Numbered from the stretch's first letter, positions 23,922 through 38,459 are shown. The stretch is DNA of 64,000 nt from Xylocopa sonorina (GCF_050948175.1 NW_027490138.1:992001-1056000), one strand, 5' to 3'. A program made the numbers and translations. The notes: generated from the sequence alone by a model not told the origin.

Positions 23922-26900
23922 GTCGCATTTACATTCGTTTGAATCGTAGACGAGGAATGCATAACAATTCGCAATGAATATTATATCCTATCATTAAACA
24001 TAGATATGAGATGCAATATCTCGTTTTAAGAAGCATTTGAACTCTATTGCTTCGATACGTAGACATCTGCAAACGCTATTTCCTTGCAAGGAAGTGTCGT
24101 ATTTACATTCATTTGATGTGTGGACGAGGAATGCATAACACTTCGCAATGAATATTATATCTTATCATGAAACATAGATATGAGATGCAATATCTCGTTT
24201 TAAGAAGCATTTGAATTCTATTGCTACGATACCTAGACATCTGCAGTCGCTATTTCCTAGCAAGGAAGTATCGCATTTACATTCATTTGAAGTGTAGACG
24301 AGGAATACATGACACTTCGCAAATCATATTGTATCTTTCCATGAAACATATAAATGAGATGCGATATCGCGTTTTAAGAAGCATTAGAAATCTATTGCTA
24401 AGATACGTAGACATCTGCAAACGCTATTTCCTTGCAAGGAAGTGTCGCATTTACATTCATTTGAATCGTAGACGAGGAATGCATAACACTCCGCAATGAA
24501 TATTATATCTTATCATGATACATAGATATGAGATGCAATATCTCGTTTTAAGAAGCATTTGAACTCTATTGCTTCGAGACGTAGACATCTGCAAACGCTA
24601 TTTCCTTGCAAGGAAGTGTCGCATTTACTTTCATTTGAATCGTAGACGAGGAATGCATAACACTTCGCAATGAATATTATATCTTACCATGAAACATAGA
24701 AATGAGATGCGACATCGCGTATTAAGAAGCATTAGAACTCTATTGCTACGATAGGTAGACATCTGCAAACGCTATTTCCTTGCAAGGAAGTGTCGCATTT
24801 ACATTCATTTGAAGTGTAGACGAGGAATACATAACACTTCGCAAATCATATTATATCTTACCATGAAACATAGAAATCAGATGCGGTATCGCGTTTTAAG
24901 AAGCATTAGAACACTATTGCTACGATACCTAGACATGTGCAGACGCTATTTCCTAGCAAGGAAGTGTCGCATTTACATTCATTTGAAGTGTAGACGAGGA
25001 ATACATGACACTTCGCAAATCATATTATATCTTACCATGAAACATAGAAATGAGATGCGATATTGCGTTTTAAGAATCATAAAAACTCTATTGCTACGAT
25101 ACGTAGATATCTGCAGACGCTATTTCCTTGCAAGGAAGTGTCGCATTTACATTCATTTGACGTGTAGACGAGGAAAACATGACACTTCGCAAATCATATT
25201 ATTACTTACCATGAAACGTAGAAATGAGATGCAATATAGCGTTCTAAGAATCATAAGAACTCTATTGCTACGATACGTAGACATCTGCAAACGCTATTTC
25301 CTTGCAAGGAAGTGCCGCATTTACATTCATTTGAATCGTAGACGAGGAATGCATAACACTCCGCAATGAATATTATATCTTATCATGACACATAGATATG
25401 AGATGCAATATCTCGTTTTAAGAAGCATTTGAACTCTATTGCTTCGATACGTAGACATCTGCAAACGCTATTTCCTTGCAAGGAAGTGTCGCATTTACTT
25501 TCATTTGAATCGTAGTCGAGGAATGCATAACACTTCGCAATGAATATTATATCATACCATGAAACATAGAAATGAGATGCGACATCGCGTATTAAGAAGC
25601 ATTAGAACTCTATTGCTACGATAGGTAGACATCTGCAATCGCTATTTCCTTGCAAGGAAATGTCGCATTTACATTTATATGAAGTGTAGGCGAGGAATAC
25701 ATAACACTTCGCAAATCATATTATATCTTACAATGAAACATAGAAATGAGATGCGATATCGCGTTTTAAGGATCATAAGAACTCTATTGCTTCGACACGT
25801 AGGCATCTGAAAACGCTATTTCCTTGCAAGGAAGTGTCGCATTTACATTCATTTGAAGTGTAGACGAGGAATACATAACACTTCGCAAATCATATTATAT
25901 CTTACCATGAAACATAGTATTGAGATGCGATATCGCGTTTTAAGAATCATAAGAACTCCATTGCTACGATACGTAGACATCTGCAGACGCTATTTCCTAG
26001 CAATGAAGTGTCGCATTTGCATTCATTTGAAGTGTAGACGAGGAATACATGACACTTCGCAAATCATATTATTTCTTACCATGAAACATAGAAATGGGAT
26101 GCGATATCGCGTTTTAAGAAGCATTAGAAAGCTACTGCTACGATACGTAGACATCTGCAAACGCTATTTCCTAGCGAGGAAGTATCGCATTCACATTCAT
26201 TTGAATCGTATACGAGGAATGCATAACACTTCGCAATGAATATTATATCTTATCATGAAACATAGATATGAGATGCAATATCTCGTTTTAAGAAGCATTT
26301 GAACTCTATTGCTTCGATACGTAGACATCTGCAAACGCTATTTCCTTGCAAGGAAGTGTCACATTTGCATTCATTTCAATCGTATACGAGGAATGCATAA
26401 CACTTCGCAATGAATATTATATCTTATCATGAATCATAGATATGAGATGCAATATCTCGTTTCAAGAAGCATTTGAACTCTACTGCTATGATACCTAGAC
26501 ATCTGCAGACGCTATTTCCTAGCAAGGAAGTGTCGCATTTACATTCATTCGAAGTGTAGACGAGGAATACATGACACTTCGCAAATCATATTATATCTTA
26601 CCATGAAACATAGAAATGAGATGCGACATCGCGTATTAAGAAGCATTAGAACTCTATTGCTACGATAGGTAGACATCTGCAAACGCTATTTCCTTACAAG
26701 GAAGTGTCGCATTTACATTCATATGAAGTGTAGACGAGGAATACATAACACTTCGCAAATCATGTTATATCTTACCATGAAACATAGAAATGAGATGCGA
26801 TATCGCGTTTTAAGAAGCATTAGAACTCTATAGCTACGATACCTAGACATCTGCAGACACTATTTCCTAGCAAGGAAGTGTCGCATTTACATTCATTTGA

Positions 26901-27320
26901 AGTGTAGACGAGGAATACATGACACTTCGCAAATCACATTATATCTTACCTTGAAAAATAGAAATGAGATGCAATATCTCGTTTTACGAAGCATTTGATC
27001 TCTATTGCTTCGATACGTAGACATCTGCAAACGCTATTTCCTTGCAAGGAAGTGTCGCATTTACGTTCATTTGAATCGCATTCGACGAATGCATAACACT
27101 TCGCAATGAATATTATATCTTATCATGAAACATAGATATGAGATGCAATATCTCGTTTTAAGAAGCATTTGAACTCTATTGCTTCGATACGTAGACATCT
27201 GCAAACGCTATTTCCTTGCAAGGAAGTATCGCATTTACATTCATTTGAAGTGTAGACGAGGAATACATGACACTTCACTAATCATATTATATCTTACCAT
27301 GAAACATAGAAATGAGATGC

Positions 27321-28215
27321 GATATTGTGTTTTGAGAAGCATTAGACCTCTATCGCTACGATACATAGACATCTGCAAACGCTATTTCCTTTCAAGGAAG
27401 TGTCGCAGTTACATTAATTTGAAGTGTAGACGAGGAGTACATATCACTTCGCAAATCATATTATATCTTACAATGAAACATAGAAATGAGATGCGATATC
27501 GCGTTTTAAGAATCATAAGAACTCTATTGCTTCGACACGTAGGCATCTGAAAACGCTATTTCCTTGCAAGGAAGTGTCGCATTTACATTCATTTGAAGTG
27601 TAGACGAGGAATACATAACACTTCGCAAATCATATTATATCTTACCATGAAACATAGTATTGAGATGCGATATCGCGTTTTAAGAATCATAAGAACTCCA
27701 TTGCTACGATACGTAGACATCTGCAGACACTATTTCCTAGCAAGGAAGTGTCGCATTTGTATTCATTTGAAGTGTAGACGAGGAATACATGACACTTCGC
27801 AATGAATATTATATCTTACCATGAAACATAGATATGACATGCAATATCTCGTTTTAAGAAACATTTGAACTCTACTGCTTCGATACGTAGACATCTGCAA
27901 ACGCTATTTCCTTGCAAGGAAGTGTCGCATTTACATTCATTTGAAGTGTAGGCGAGGAATACATGACACTTCACAAATTATATTATATCTTACAATGAAA
28001 CATAGAAATGAGATGCAATATCGCGTTTTAAGAATCATAAGATCTCTACTGCTACGATACGTAGACATCTGCAAACGCTATTTCCTTGCAAGGAAGTGTC
28101 GCATTTACATTCATTTGAATCGTAGACGAGGAATACATAACACTTCGCAAATCATATTATTTCTTACCATGAAACATAGAAATGGGATGCGATATCGCGT
28201 TTTAAGAATCATAAA
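27321..28215. repeat. Ten-monomer unit, copy 1 (shift 1740)
   Basis: This segment matches 29061-29955 at a shift of exactly 10 x 174. Ordered markers are GATATTGTGTTTTGAG, CGATACATAG, TTCCTTTCAAGGAA, GCAGTTACATTAATTTG, GAGGAGTACATATCAC, CGACACGTAGGCATCTG, CATAGTATTGAG, AGAAACATTTGAAC and GATCTCTACTGC. Confidence 0.82.
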
Positions 28216-29060
28216 AACTCTGTTGCTACGATACGTAGACATCTGCAAACGCTATTTCCTAGCGAGGAAGTGTGGCATTCACGATCATTTGAAGTGTAGA
28301 CCAGGAATACATAACACTTCGCAAATCATATTATATCTTACCATGAAACATAGAAATGGGATGCGATATCGCGTTCTAAGAATCAGAAAAACTCTATTGC
28401 TACGATACGTAGACATCTGCAAACGCTATTTCCTTGCAAGGAAGTGTCGCATTTACATTCATTTGAATCGTAGACGAGGAATGCATAACACTTCCAAATG
28501 AATATTACATCTTATCATAAAACATAGATATGAGATGCAATATCTCGTTTTAAGAAGCATTTGAACTCTATTGCTTCGATACGTAGACATCTGCAAACGC
28601 TATTTCCTTGCAAGGAAGTGTCGCATTTGCATTCATTTGAATCGTATAAGAGGAATGCATAACACTTCGCAATGAACATTATATCTTATCATGAATCATA
28701 GATATGAGATGCAATATCTCGTTTCAAGAAGCATTTGAACTCTATTGCTACGATACCTAGACATCTGCAGACACTATTTCCTAGCAAGGAAGTGTCGCAT
28801 TTGCATTCATTTGAAGTGTAGACGAGGAATACATAACACTTCGCAAATCATATTATATCTTACCATGAAACATAGAAATGAGATGCTATATCGCGCTTTA
28901 AGAATCATAAAAACTCTATTGCTTCGATACGTAGACATCTGCAAACGCTATTTGCTTGCAAGGAAGTGTCGCATTTACATTCATTTGAAGTGTAGACGAG
29001 GAATACATAACACTTCGCAAATCATATTATATCTTACCATGAAACATAGAAATGAGATGC

Positions 29061-29955
29061 GATATTGTGTTTTGAGAAGCATTAGACCTCTATCGCTACG
29101 ATACATAGACATCTGCAAACGCTATTTCCTTTCAAGGAAGTGTCGCAGTTACATTAATTTGAAGTGTAGACGAGGAGTACATATCACTTCGCAAATCATA
29201 TTATATCTTACAATGAAACATAGAAATGAGATGCGATATCGCGTTTTAAGAATCATAAGAACTCTATTGCTTCGACACGTAGGCATCTGAAAACGCTATT
29301 TCCTTGCAAGGAAGTGTCGCATTTACATTCATTTGAAGTGTAGACGAGGAATACATAACACTTCGCAAATCATATTATATCTTACCATGAAACATAGTAT
29401 TGAGATGCGATATTGCGTTTAAAGAATCATAAGAACTCCATTGCTACGATACGTAGACATCTGCAGACACTATTTCCTAGCAAGGAAGTGTCGCATTTGC
29501 ATTCATTTGAAGTGTAGACGAGGAATACATGACACTTCGCAATGAATATTATATCTTACCATGAAACATAGATATGAGATGCAATATCTCGTTTTAAGAA
29601 ACATTTGAACTCTACTGCTTCGATACGTAGACATCTGCAAACGCTATTTCCTTGCAAGGAAGTGTCGCATTTACATTCATTTGAAGTGTAGGCGAGGAAT
29701 ACATGACACTTCACAAATTATATTATATCTTACAATGAAACATAGAAATGAGATGCAATATCGCGTTTTAAGAATCATAAGATCTCTACTGCTACGATAC
29801 GTAGACATCTGCAAACGCTATTTCCTTGCAAGGAAGTGTCGCATTTACATTCATTTGAATCGTAGACGAGGAATACATAACACTTCGCAAATCATATTAT
29901 TTCTTACCATGAAACATAGAAATGGGATGCGATATCGCGTTTTAAGAATCATAAA
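29061..29955. repeat. Ten-monomer unit, copy 2 (shift 1740)
   Basis: This is the second copy, with the same ordered markers. After 29955 it switches mid-monomer back into the CGATACATAG / GCAGTTACATTAATTTG module, giving a further partial copy at a shift of 870 bp (5 monomers). Confidence 0.8.
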
Positions 29956-30059
29956 AACTCTATCGCTACGATACATAGACATCTGCAAACGCTATTTCCT
30001 TTCAAGGAAGTGTCGCAGTTACATTAATTTGAAGTGTAGACGAGGAGTACATATCACTT

Positions 30060-30540
30060 CGCAAATCATATTATATCTTACAATGAAACATAGAAATGAG
30101 ATGCGATATCGCGTTTTAAGAATCATAAGAACTCTATTGCTTCGACACGTAGGCATCTGAAAACGCTATTTCCTTGCAAGGAAGTGTCGCATTTACATTC
30201 ATTTGAAGTGTAGACGAGGAATACATAACACTTCGCAAATCATATTATATCTTACCATGAAACATAGTATTGAGATGCGATATCGCGTTTTAAGAATCAT
30301 AAGAACTCCATTGCTACGATACGTAGACATCTGCAGACACTATTTCCTAGCAAGGAAGTGTCGCATTTGCATTCATTTGAAGTGTAGACGAGGAATACAT
30401 GACACTTCGCAATGAATATTATATCTTACCATGAAACATAGATATGAGATGCAATATCTCGTTTTAAGAAACATTTGAACTCTATTGCTTCGATACGTAG
30501 ACATCTGCAAACGCTATTTCCTTGCAAGGAAGTGTCGCAT
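30060..30540. repeat. Module with CATAGTATTGAG, shift 1044 to 31104-31584
   Basis: This module (GAGGAGTACATATC, CGACACGTAGGCATCTG, CATAGTATTGAG, AGAAACATTTGAAC) is repeated six monomers later at 31104-31584. The copies part where this one becomes GAACCG and the downstream one GAAGTGTAGGCG. The same module occurs at 27321, 29061, 33759 and 35499. Confidence 0.75.
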
Positions 30541-31103
30541 TTACATTCATTTGAACCGTAGACGAGGAATGCATAACACTTCGCAATGAATATTATATCT
30601 TATCATGAAACATAGATATGAGATGCAATATCTCGATTTAAGAAGCATTTGAACTCTATTGCTACGATACCTAGACATCTGCAGACGCTATTTCCTAGCA
30701 AGGAAGTGTCGCATTTGCATTCATTTGAAGTGTAGACGAGGAATACATGACACTTCGCAATGAATATTATATCTTACCATGAAACATAGAAATGAGATGC
30801 GATATCGCGTTTTAAGAGTCATAAGAACTCTATTGCTACGATACGTAGACATCTGCAAACGCTATTTCCTAGCGAGGAAGTGTGGCGTTCACATTCATTT
30901 GAAGAGTAGACGAGGAATACATAACACTTCGCAAATCATATTATATCTTACCATGAAACATAGAAATGAGATGCGATATCGCGTTTTAAGAAGCATTAGA
31001 AAGCTACTGCTACGATACGTAGACATCTGCAAACGCTATTTCCTAGCGAGGAAGTGTCGCAGTTACATTAATTTGAAGTGTAGACGAGGAGTACATATCA
31101 CTT

Positions 31104-32740
31104 CGCAAATCATATTATATCTTACAATGAAACATAGAAATGAGATGCGATATCGCGTTTTAAGAATCATAAGAACTCTATTGCTTCGACACGTAGGCAT
31201 CTGAAAACGCTATTTCCTTGCAAGGAAGTGTCGCATTTACATTCATTTGAAGTGTAGACGAGGAATACATAACACTTCGCAAATCATATTATATCTTACC
31301 ATGAAACATAGTATTGAGATGCGATATCGCGTTTTAAGAATCATAAGAACTCCATTGCTACGATACGTAGACATCTGCAGACACTATTTCCTAGCAAGGA
31401 AGTGTCGCATTTGCATTCATTTGAAGTGTAGACGAGGAATACATGACACTTCGCAATGAATATTATATCTTACCATGAAACATAGATATGAGATGCAATA
31501 TCTCGTTTTAAGAAACATTTGAACTCTATTGCTTCGATACGTAGACATCTGCAAACGCTATTTCCTTGCAAGGAAGTGTCGCATTTACATTCATTTGAAG
31601 TGTAGGCGAGGAATACATGACACTTCGCAAATCATATTATTTCTTACCATGAAACATAGAAATGGGATGCGATATCGCGTTTTAAGAATCATAAAAACTC
31701 TATTGCTACGATACGTAGACATCTGCAAACGCTATTTCCTTGCAAGGAAGTGTCGCATTTACATTCATTTGAACCGTAGACGAGGAATGCATAACACTTC
31801 GCAATGAATATTATATCTTATCATGAAACATAGATATGAGATGCAATATCTCGTTTTAAGAAGCATTTGAACTCTATTGCTACGATACCTAGACATCTGC
31901 AGACGCTATTTCCTAGCAAGGAAGTGTCGCATTTGCATTCATTTGAAGTGTAGACGAGGAATGCATGACACTTCGCAATGAATATTATATCTTACCATGA
32001 AACATAGAAATGAGATGCGATATCGCGTTTTAAGAAGCATTAGAAAGCTACTGCTACGATACGTAGACATCTGCAAACGCTATTTCCTAGCGAGGAAGTA
32101 TCGCATTCACATTCATTTGAATCGTATACGAGGAATGCATAACACTTCGCAATGAATATTATATCTTATCATGAAACATAGATATGAGATGCAATATCTC
32201 GTTTTAAGAAGCATTTGAACTCTATTGCTACGATACCTAGACATCTGCAGACGCTATTTCCTAGCAAGGAAGTGTCGCATTTACATTCATTTGAAGTGTA
32301 GACGAGGAATACATAACACTTCGCAAATCATACTATATCTTACCATGAAACATAGAAATGAGATGCGATATCGCGTTTTAAGAAGCATTAGAACACTAGT
32401 GCTACGATAGGTAGACATCTGCAAACGCTATTTCCTAGCGAGGAAGTAACGCATTCACATTCATTTGAAGTGTAGACGAGGAATACATAACACTTCGCAA
32501 ATCATGTTATATCTTACCATGAAACATAGAAATGAGATGCGATATCGCCTTTTAAGAATCATAAGAACTCTATTGCTACGATACGTAGACATCTGCAAAC
32601 GCTATTTCCTTGCAAGGAAGTGCCGACTTTACATTCATTTGAATCGTAGGCGAGGAATGCTTAACACTTCGCAATGAATATTATATCTTATCATGAAACA
32701 TAGATATGAGATGCAATATCTCGTTTTAAGAAGCATTTGA
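31104..32740. repeat. Duplicated block, upstream partner of 33888-35350
   Basis: From 31104 to about 31807 the partner lies 2784 bp downstream (16 monomers). From about 32040 to 32740 the partner lies 2610 bp downstream (15 monomers). Shared markers in the second part are TACTATATCTTACC, GAAGTAACGCATTC, ATATCGCCTTTTAAG and GTGCCGACTTTAC. The change in shift shows that one monomer was lost in the downstream copy or gained here. Confidence 0.8.
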
Positions 32741-33758
32741 ACTCTATTGCTTCGATACGTAGACATCTGCAAACGCTATTTCCTTGCAAGGAAGTGTCGT
32801 ATTTACAATCATTTGAACCGTAGACGAGGAATGCATAACACTTCGCAATGAATATTATATCTTATCATAAAACATAGATATGAGATGCAATATCTCGTTT
32901 TAACAAGCATTTGAACTCTATTGCTTCGATACGTAGACATCTGCAAACGCTATTTCCTTGCAAGGAAGTGTCACATTTGCATTCATTTGAATCGTATACG
33001 AGGAATGCATAACACTTCGCAATGAATATTATATCTTATCATGAATCATAGATATGAGATGCAATATCTCGTTTCAAGAAGCATTTGAACTCTACTGCTA
33101 TGATACCTAGACATCTGCAGACGCTATTTCCTAGCAAGGAAGTGTCGCATTTACATTCATTCGAAGTGTAGACGAGGAATACATGACACTTCGCAAATCA
33201 TATTATATCTTACCATGAAACATAGAAATGAGATGCGATATCGCGTTTTAAGAAGCATTAGAACTCTATAGCTACGATACCTAGACATCTGCAGACACTA
33301 TTTCCTAGCAAGGAAGTGTCGCGTTTACATTCATTTGAAGTGTAGACGAGGAATACATGACACTTCGCAAATCATATTATATCTTACCTTGAAACATAGA
33401 AATGAGATGCAATATCTCGTTTTACGAAGCATTTGATCTCTATTGCTTCGATACGTAGACATCTGCAAACGCTATTTCCTTGCAAGGAAGTGTCGCATTT
33501 ACGTTCATTTGAATCGTATTCGACGAATGCATAACACTACGCAATGAATATTATATCTTATCATGAAACATAGATATGAGATGCAATATCTCGTTTTAAG
33601 AAGCATTTGAACTCTATTGCTTCGATACGTAGACATCTGCAAACGCTATTTCCTTGCAAGGAAGTGTCGCATTTACATTCATTTGAAGTGTAGACGAGGA
33701 ATACATGACACTTCACTAATCATATTATATCTTACCATGAAACATAGAAATGAGATGC

Positions 33759-35350
33759 GATATTGTGTTTTGAGAAGCATTAGACCTCTATCGCTACGAT
33801 ACATAGACATCTGCAAACGCTATTTCCTTTCAAGGAAGTGTCGCAGTTACATTAATTTGAAGTGTAGACGAGGAGTACATATCACTTCGCAAATCATATT
33901 ATATCTTACAATGAAACATAGAAATGAGATGCGATATCGCGTTTTAAGAATCATAAGAACTCTATTGCTTCGACACGTAGGCATCTGAAAACGCTATTTC
34001 CTTGCAAGGAAGTGTCGCATTTACATTCATTTGAAGTGTAGACGAGGAATACATAACACTTCGCAAATCATATTATATCTTACCATGAAACATAGTATTG
34101 AGATGCGATATCGCGTTTTAAGAATCATAAGAACTCCATTGCTACGATACGTAGACATCTGCAGACACTATTTCCTAGCAAGGAAGTGTCGCATTTGCAT
34201 TCATTTGAAGTGTAGACGAGGAATACATGACACTTCGCAATGAATATTATATCTTACCATGAAACATAGATATGAGATGCAATACCTCGTTTTAAGAAAC
34301 ATTTGAACTCTATTGCTTCGATACGTAGACATCTGCAAACAGTATTTCCTTGCAAGGAAGTGTCGCATTTACATTCATTTGAAGTGTAGGCGAGGAATAC
34401 ATGACACTTCGCAAATCATATTATTTCTTACCATGAAACATAGAAATGGGATGCGATATCGCGTTTTAAGAATCATAAAAACTCTATTGCTACGATACGT
34501 AGACATCTGCAAACGCTATTTCCTTGCAAGGAAGTGTCGCATTTACATTCATTTGAACCGTAGACGAGGAATGCATAACACTTCGCAATGAATATTATAT
34601 CTTATCATGAAACATAGAAATGAGATGCGATATCGCGTTTTAAAAAGCATTAGAAAGCTACTGCTACGATACGTAGACATCTGCAAACGCTATTTCCTAG
34701 CGAGGAAGTATCGCATTCACATTCATTTGAATCGTATACGTGGAATGCATAACACTTCGCAATGAATATTATATCTTATCATGAAACATAGATATGAGAT
34801 GCAATATCTCGTTTTAAGAAGCATTTGAACTCTATTGCTACGATACCTAGACATCTGCAGACGCTATTTCCTAGCAAGGAAGTGTCGCATTTACATTCAT
34901 TTGAAGTGTAGACGAGGAATACATAACACTTCGCAAATCATACTATATCTTACCATGAAACATAGAAATGAGATGCGATATCGCGTTTTAAGAAGCATTA
35001 GAACACTATTGCTACGATAGGTAGACATCTGCAAACGCTATTTCCTAGCGAGGAAGTAACGCATTCACATTCATTTGAAGTGTAGACGAGGAATACATAA
35101 CACTTCGCAAATCATGTTATATCTTACCATGAAACATAGAAATGAGATGCGATATCGCCTTTTAAGAATCATAAGAACTCTATTGCTACGATACGTAGAC
35201 ATCTGCAAACGCTATTTCCTTGCAAGGAAGTGCCGACTTTACATTCATTTGAATCGTAGGCGAGGAATGCTTAACACTTCGCAATGACTATTATATCTTA
35301 TCATGAAACATAGATATGATATGCAATATCTCGTTTTAAGAAGCATTTGA
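33759..35350. repeat. Duplicated block, downstream partner
   Basis: It starts with another copy of the GATATTGTGTTTTGAG module and then follows the order of 31247-32740, minus one monomer. Private changes include CAATACCTCG near 34279 and AAACAGTATTTCC near 34337. The module begins again at 35499, 1740 bp after its start here. Confidence 0.8.
34592..34640. repeat. Hybrid B-to-A monomer at a one-monomer deletion
   Basis: The left side is B-type (CGCAATGAATATT, TTATCATG) and the right side A-type (CATAGAAATGAG, GCGATATCGCG, then TTTTAAAAAGCATTAG). In the upstream partner the two halves lie in successive monomers separated by one repeat. The switch falls within the shared sequence just before CATAGAAATG, as expected from in-register unequal exchange. 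Confidence 0.78.
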
Positions 35351-35498
35351 ACTCTATTGCTTCGATACGTAGACATCTGCAAACGCTATTTCCTTGCAAG
35401 GAAGTGTCGCATTTACATTCATTTGAAGTGTAGACGAGGAATACATGACACTTCACTAATCATATTATATCTTACCATGAAACATAGAAATGAGATGC

Positions 35499-35850
35499 GA
35501 TATTGTGTTTTGAGAAGCATTAGACCTCTATCGCTACGATACATAGACATCTGCAAACGCTATTTCCTTTCAAGGAAGTGTCGCAGTTACATTAATTTGA
35601 AGTGTAGACGAGGAGTACATATCACTTCGCAAATCATATTATATCTTACAATGAAACATAGAAATGAGATGCGATATCGCGTTTTAAGAATCATAAGAAC
35701 TCTATTGCTTCGACACGTAGGCATCTGAAAACGCTATTTCCTTGCAAGGAAGTGTAGCATTTACATTCATTTGAAGTGTAGACGAGGAATACATAACACT
35801 TCGCAAATCATATTATATCTTACCATGAAACATAGTATTGAGATGCGATA
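35499..35850. repeat. GATATTGTGTTTTGAG module, last copy in region II
   Basis: This is the fourth full copy of the module, ten monomers after 33759. It has a private GAAGTGTAGCATTT change near 35754 and leaves the module after CATAGTATTGAG, continuing as AAAATCTCTATTGC. Confidence 0.75.
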
Positions 35851-37419
35851 TCGCGTTTTAAGAATCATAAAATCTCTATTGCTACGATACGTAGACATCT
35901 GCAAACGCTATTTCCTTGCAAGGTAGTGTCGCATTTACATTCATTTGAACCGTAGACGAGGAATGCATAACACTTCGCAATGAATATTATATCTTATCAT
36001 GAAACATAGATATGAGATGCAATATCTCGTTTTAAGAAGCATTTGAACTCTATTGCTACGATACCTAGACATCTGCAGACGCTATTTCCTAGCAAGGAAG
36101 TGTCGCATTTGCATTCATTTGAAGTGTAGACGAAGAATACATGACACTTCGCAATGAATATTATATCTTACCATGAAACATAGAAATGAGATGCGATATC
36201 GCGTTTTAAGAATCATAAGAACTCTATTGCTACGATACGTAGACATCTGCAAACGCTATTTCCTAGCGAGGAAGTGTGGCATTCACATTCATTTGAAGAG
36301 TAGACGTGGAATACATAACACTTCGCAAATCATATTATATCTTACCATGAAACATAGAAATGAGATGCGATATCGCGTTTTAAGAAGCATTAGAAAGCTA
36401 CTGCTACGATACGTAGACATCTGCAAACGCTATTTCCTAGCGAGGAAGTATCGCATTCACATTCATTTGAATCGTATACGAGGAATGCATAACACTTCGC
36501 AATGAATATTATATCTTATCATGAAACATAGATATGAGATGCAATATCTCGTTTTAAGAAGCATTTGAACTCTATTGCTACGATACCTAGACATCTGCAG
36601 ACGCTATTTCCTAGCAAGGAAGTGTCGCATTTACATTCATTTGAAGTGTAGACGAGGAATACATAACACTTCGCAAATCATACTATATCTTACCATGAAA
36701 CATAGAAATGAGATGCGATATCGCGTTTTAAGAATCATAAGAACTCTATTGCTACGATACGTGGACATCTGCAAACGCTATTTCCCAGCGAGGAAGTGTG
36801 GCATTCACATTCATTTTAAATGTAGACGAGGAATACATAACACTTCGCAAATCATATTATATCTTACCATGAAACATAGAAATGGGATGCGATATCGCGT
36901 TTTAAGAATCATAAAAACTCTATTGCTACGATACGTAGACATCTGCAAACGCTATTTCCTTGCAAGGAAGTGTCGCATTTGCATTCATTTGAATTGTATA
37001 CGAGGAATGCATAACACTTCGCAATGAATATTATATCTTATCATGAATCATAGATATGAGATGCAATATCTCGTTTCAAGAAGCATTTGAACTCTATTGC
37101 TATGATACCTAGACATTTGCAAACGCTATTTCCTAGCAAGGAAGTGTCGCATTTACATTCATTTGAAGTGTAGACGAGGAACACATGACACTTCGCAATT
37201 CATATTATATTTTACCATGAAACATAGAAATGAGATGGCATATCGCGTTTTAAGAAGCATTAGAAAGCTATTGCTACGATACGTAGACATCTGCAAACGC
37301 TATATCCTAGCGAGGAAGTATCGCACTCACATTCATTTGAAGTGTAGACGAGGAAGACATAACACTTCGCAAATCATGTTATATCTTACCATGAAACATA
37401 GAAATGAGATGCGATATCG

Positions 37420-37960
37420 CGTTTTAGGAAGCTTTAGAAAGCTATTGCTTCGACACGTAGACATCTGCAAACGCTATTTCCTTGCAAGGAAGTGTCGCAT
37501 TTGCATTCATTTGAAGTGTTGACGAGGAATACATAACACTTCGCAAATCATATTATATCTTACCATGAAACATAGAAATGAGATGCGATATCGCGTTTTA
37601 AGAAGCATTAGAAATCTATTGCTACGATACGTAGACATCTGCAAACGCTATTTCCTTGCAAGGAAGTTTCGCATGTACATTCATTTGAAGTGTAGACGAG
37701 GAATGCATAACACTTCGCAAATCATATTATATCTTACCATGAAACATAGAATTGAGATGCGATATCGCGTTTTAAGAATCATAAGAACTCTTTTGCTACG
37801 ATACGTAGACATCTGCAAACGCTATTTCCTTGCAAGGAAGTGTCGCATTCACAATCATTTGGAGTGTAGACGAGGAATACATAACACTTCGCAAATCATA
37901 TAATATCTTACCATGAAATATAGAAATGAAATGCGATATCGAGTTTTAAGAATCATAAAA
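37420..37960. repeat. Y module, copy 1
   Basis: Markers are AGCTTTAGAAAGC, GTGTTGACGAGG, GAAGTTTCGCATG and CATAGAATTGAG. Later copies are near 39.68-40.16, 42.12-42.65, 44.03-44.55, 47.51-48.03 and 52.03-52.43 kb, with a partial one at 50.29-50.46 kb. Distances between the GAAGTTTCGC sites are 13, 14, 11, 20 and 26 monomers. This copy has GAAGTG where the later ones have GAACTG. Confidence 0.75.
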
Positions 37961-38459
37961 ACTCTATTGCTACGATACGTAGACATCTGCAAACGCTATT
38001 TCCTTGCAAGGAAGTGTCGCATTTACATACATTTGAATCGTAGATGAGGAATGCATAACACTTCGCAATGAATATTATATCTTACCATGAAACATAGAAA
38101 TGAGATGCGATATCGCGTTTTAAGAATCATAAGAACTCTATTGCTTCGATACGTAGACATCTGCAAACGCTATTTGCTTGGAAGGAAGTGTCGCATTTAC
38201 ATTCATTTGAAGTGTAGACGAGGAATACATAACACTTCGCAAATCATATTATATCTTACCATGAAACATAGAAATGAGATGCGATATCGCGTTTTAAGAA
38301 GCATTAGAAATCTATTGCTACGATACGTAGACATCTGCAAACGCTATTTCCGAGCAAGGAAGTGTCGCAATTACATTCATTTGAAGTGTAGACGAGGAAT
38401 ACATAACACTTCGCAAATCATATTATATCTTACCATGAAACATAGAAATGAGATGCGAT

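Larger units (their letters stand above)
23038..37030. repeat. Region II: untagged array with exact 174-bp multiples
   Basis: After the last tagged insertion (about 23117) there is no net frame change from about 23.4 to 54.8 kb apart from one 33-bp deletion. Duplication shifts here are exact multiples of 174: 870, 1044, 1740, 2610, 2784 and 6438 bp. Variants typical of this region are CATAGTATTGAG, GCAGTTACATTAATTTG, CTCGTTTCAAGAAGC and TATACGAGGAATGC. Confidence 0.75.

Noticed and set aside
27179..35850. A transposable module, because similar blocks occur at scattered positions
   Set aside because: All copies are in monomer register and orientation with exact 174-bp multiples and no target-site duplication, which fits unequal exchange or conversion instead.
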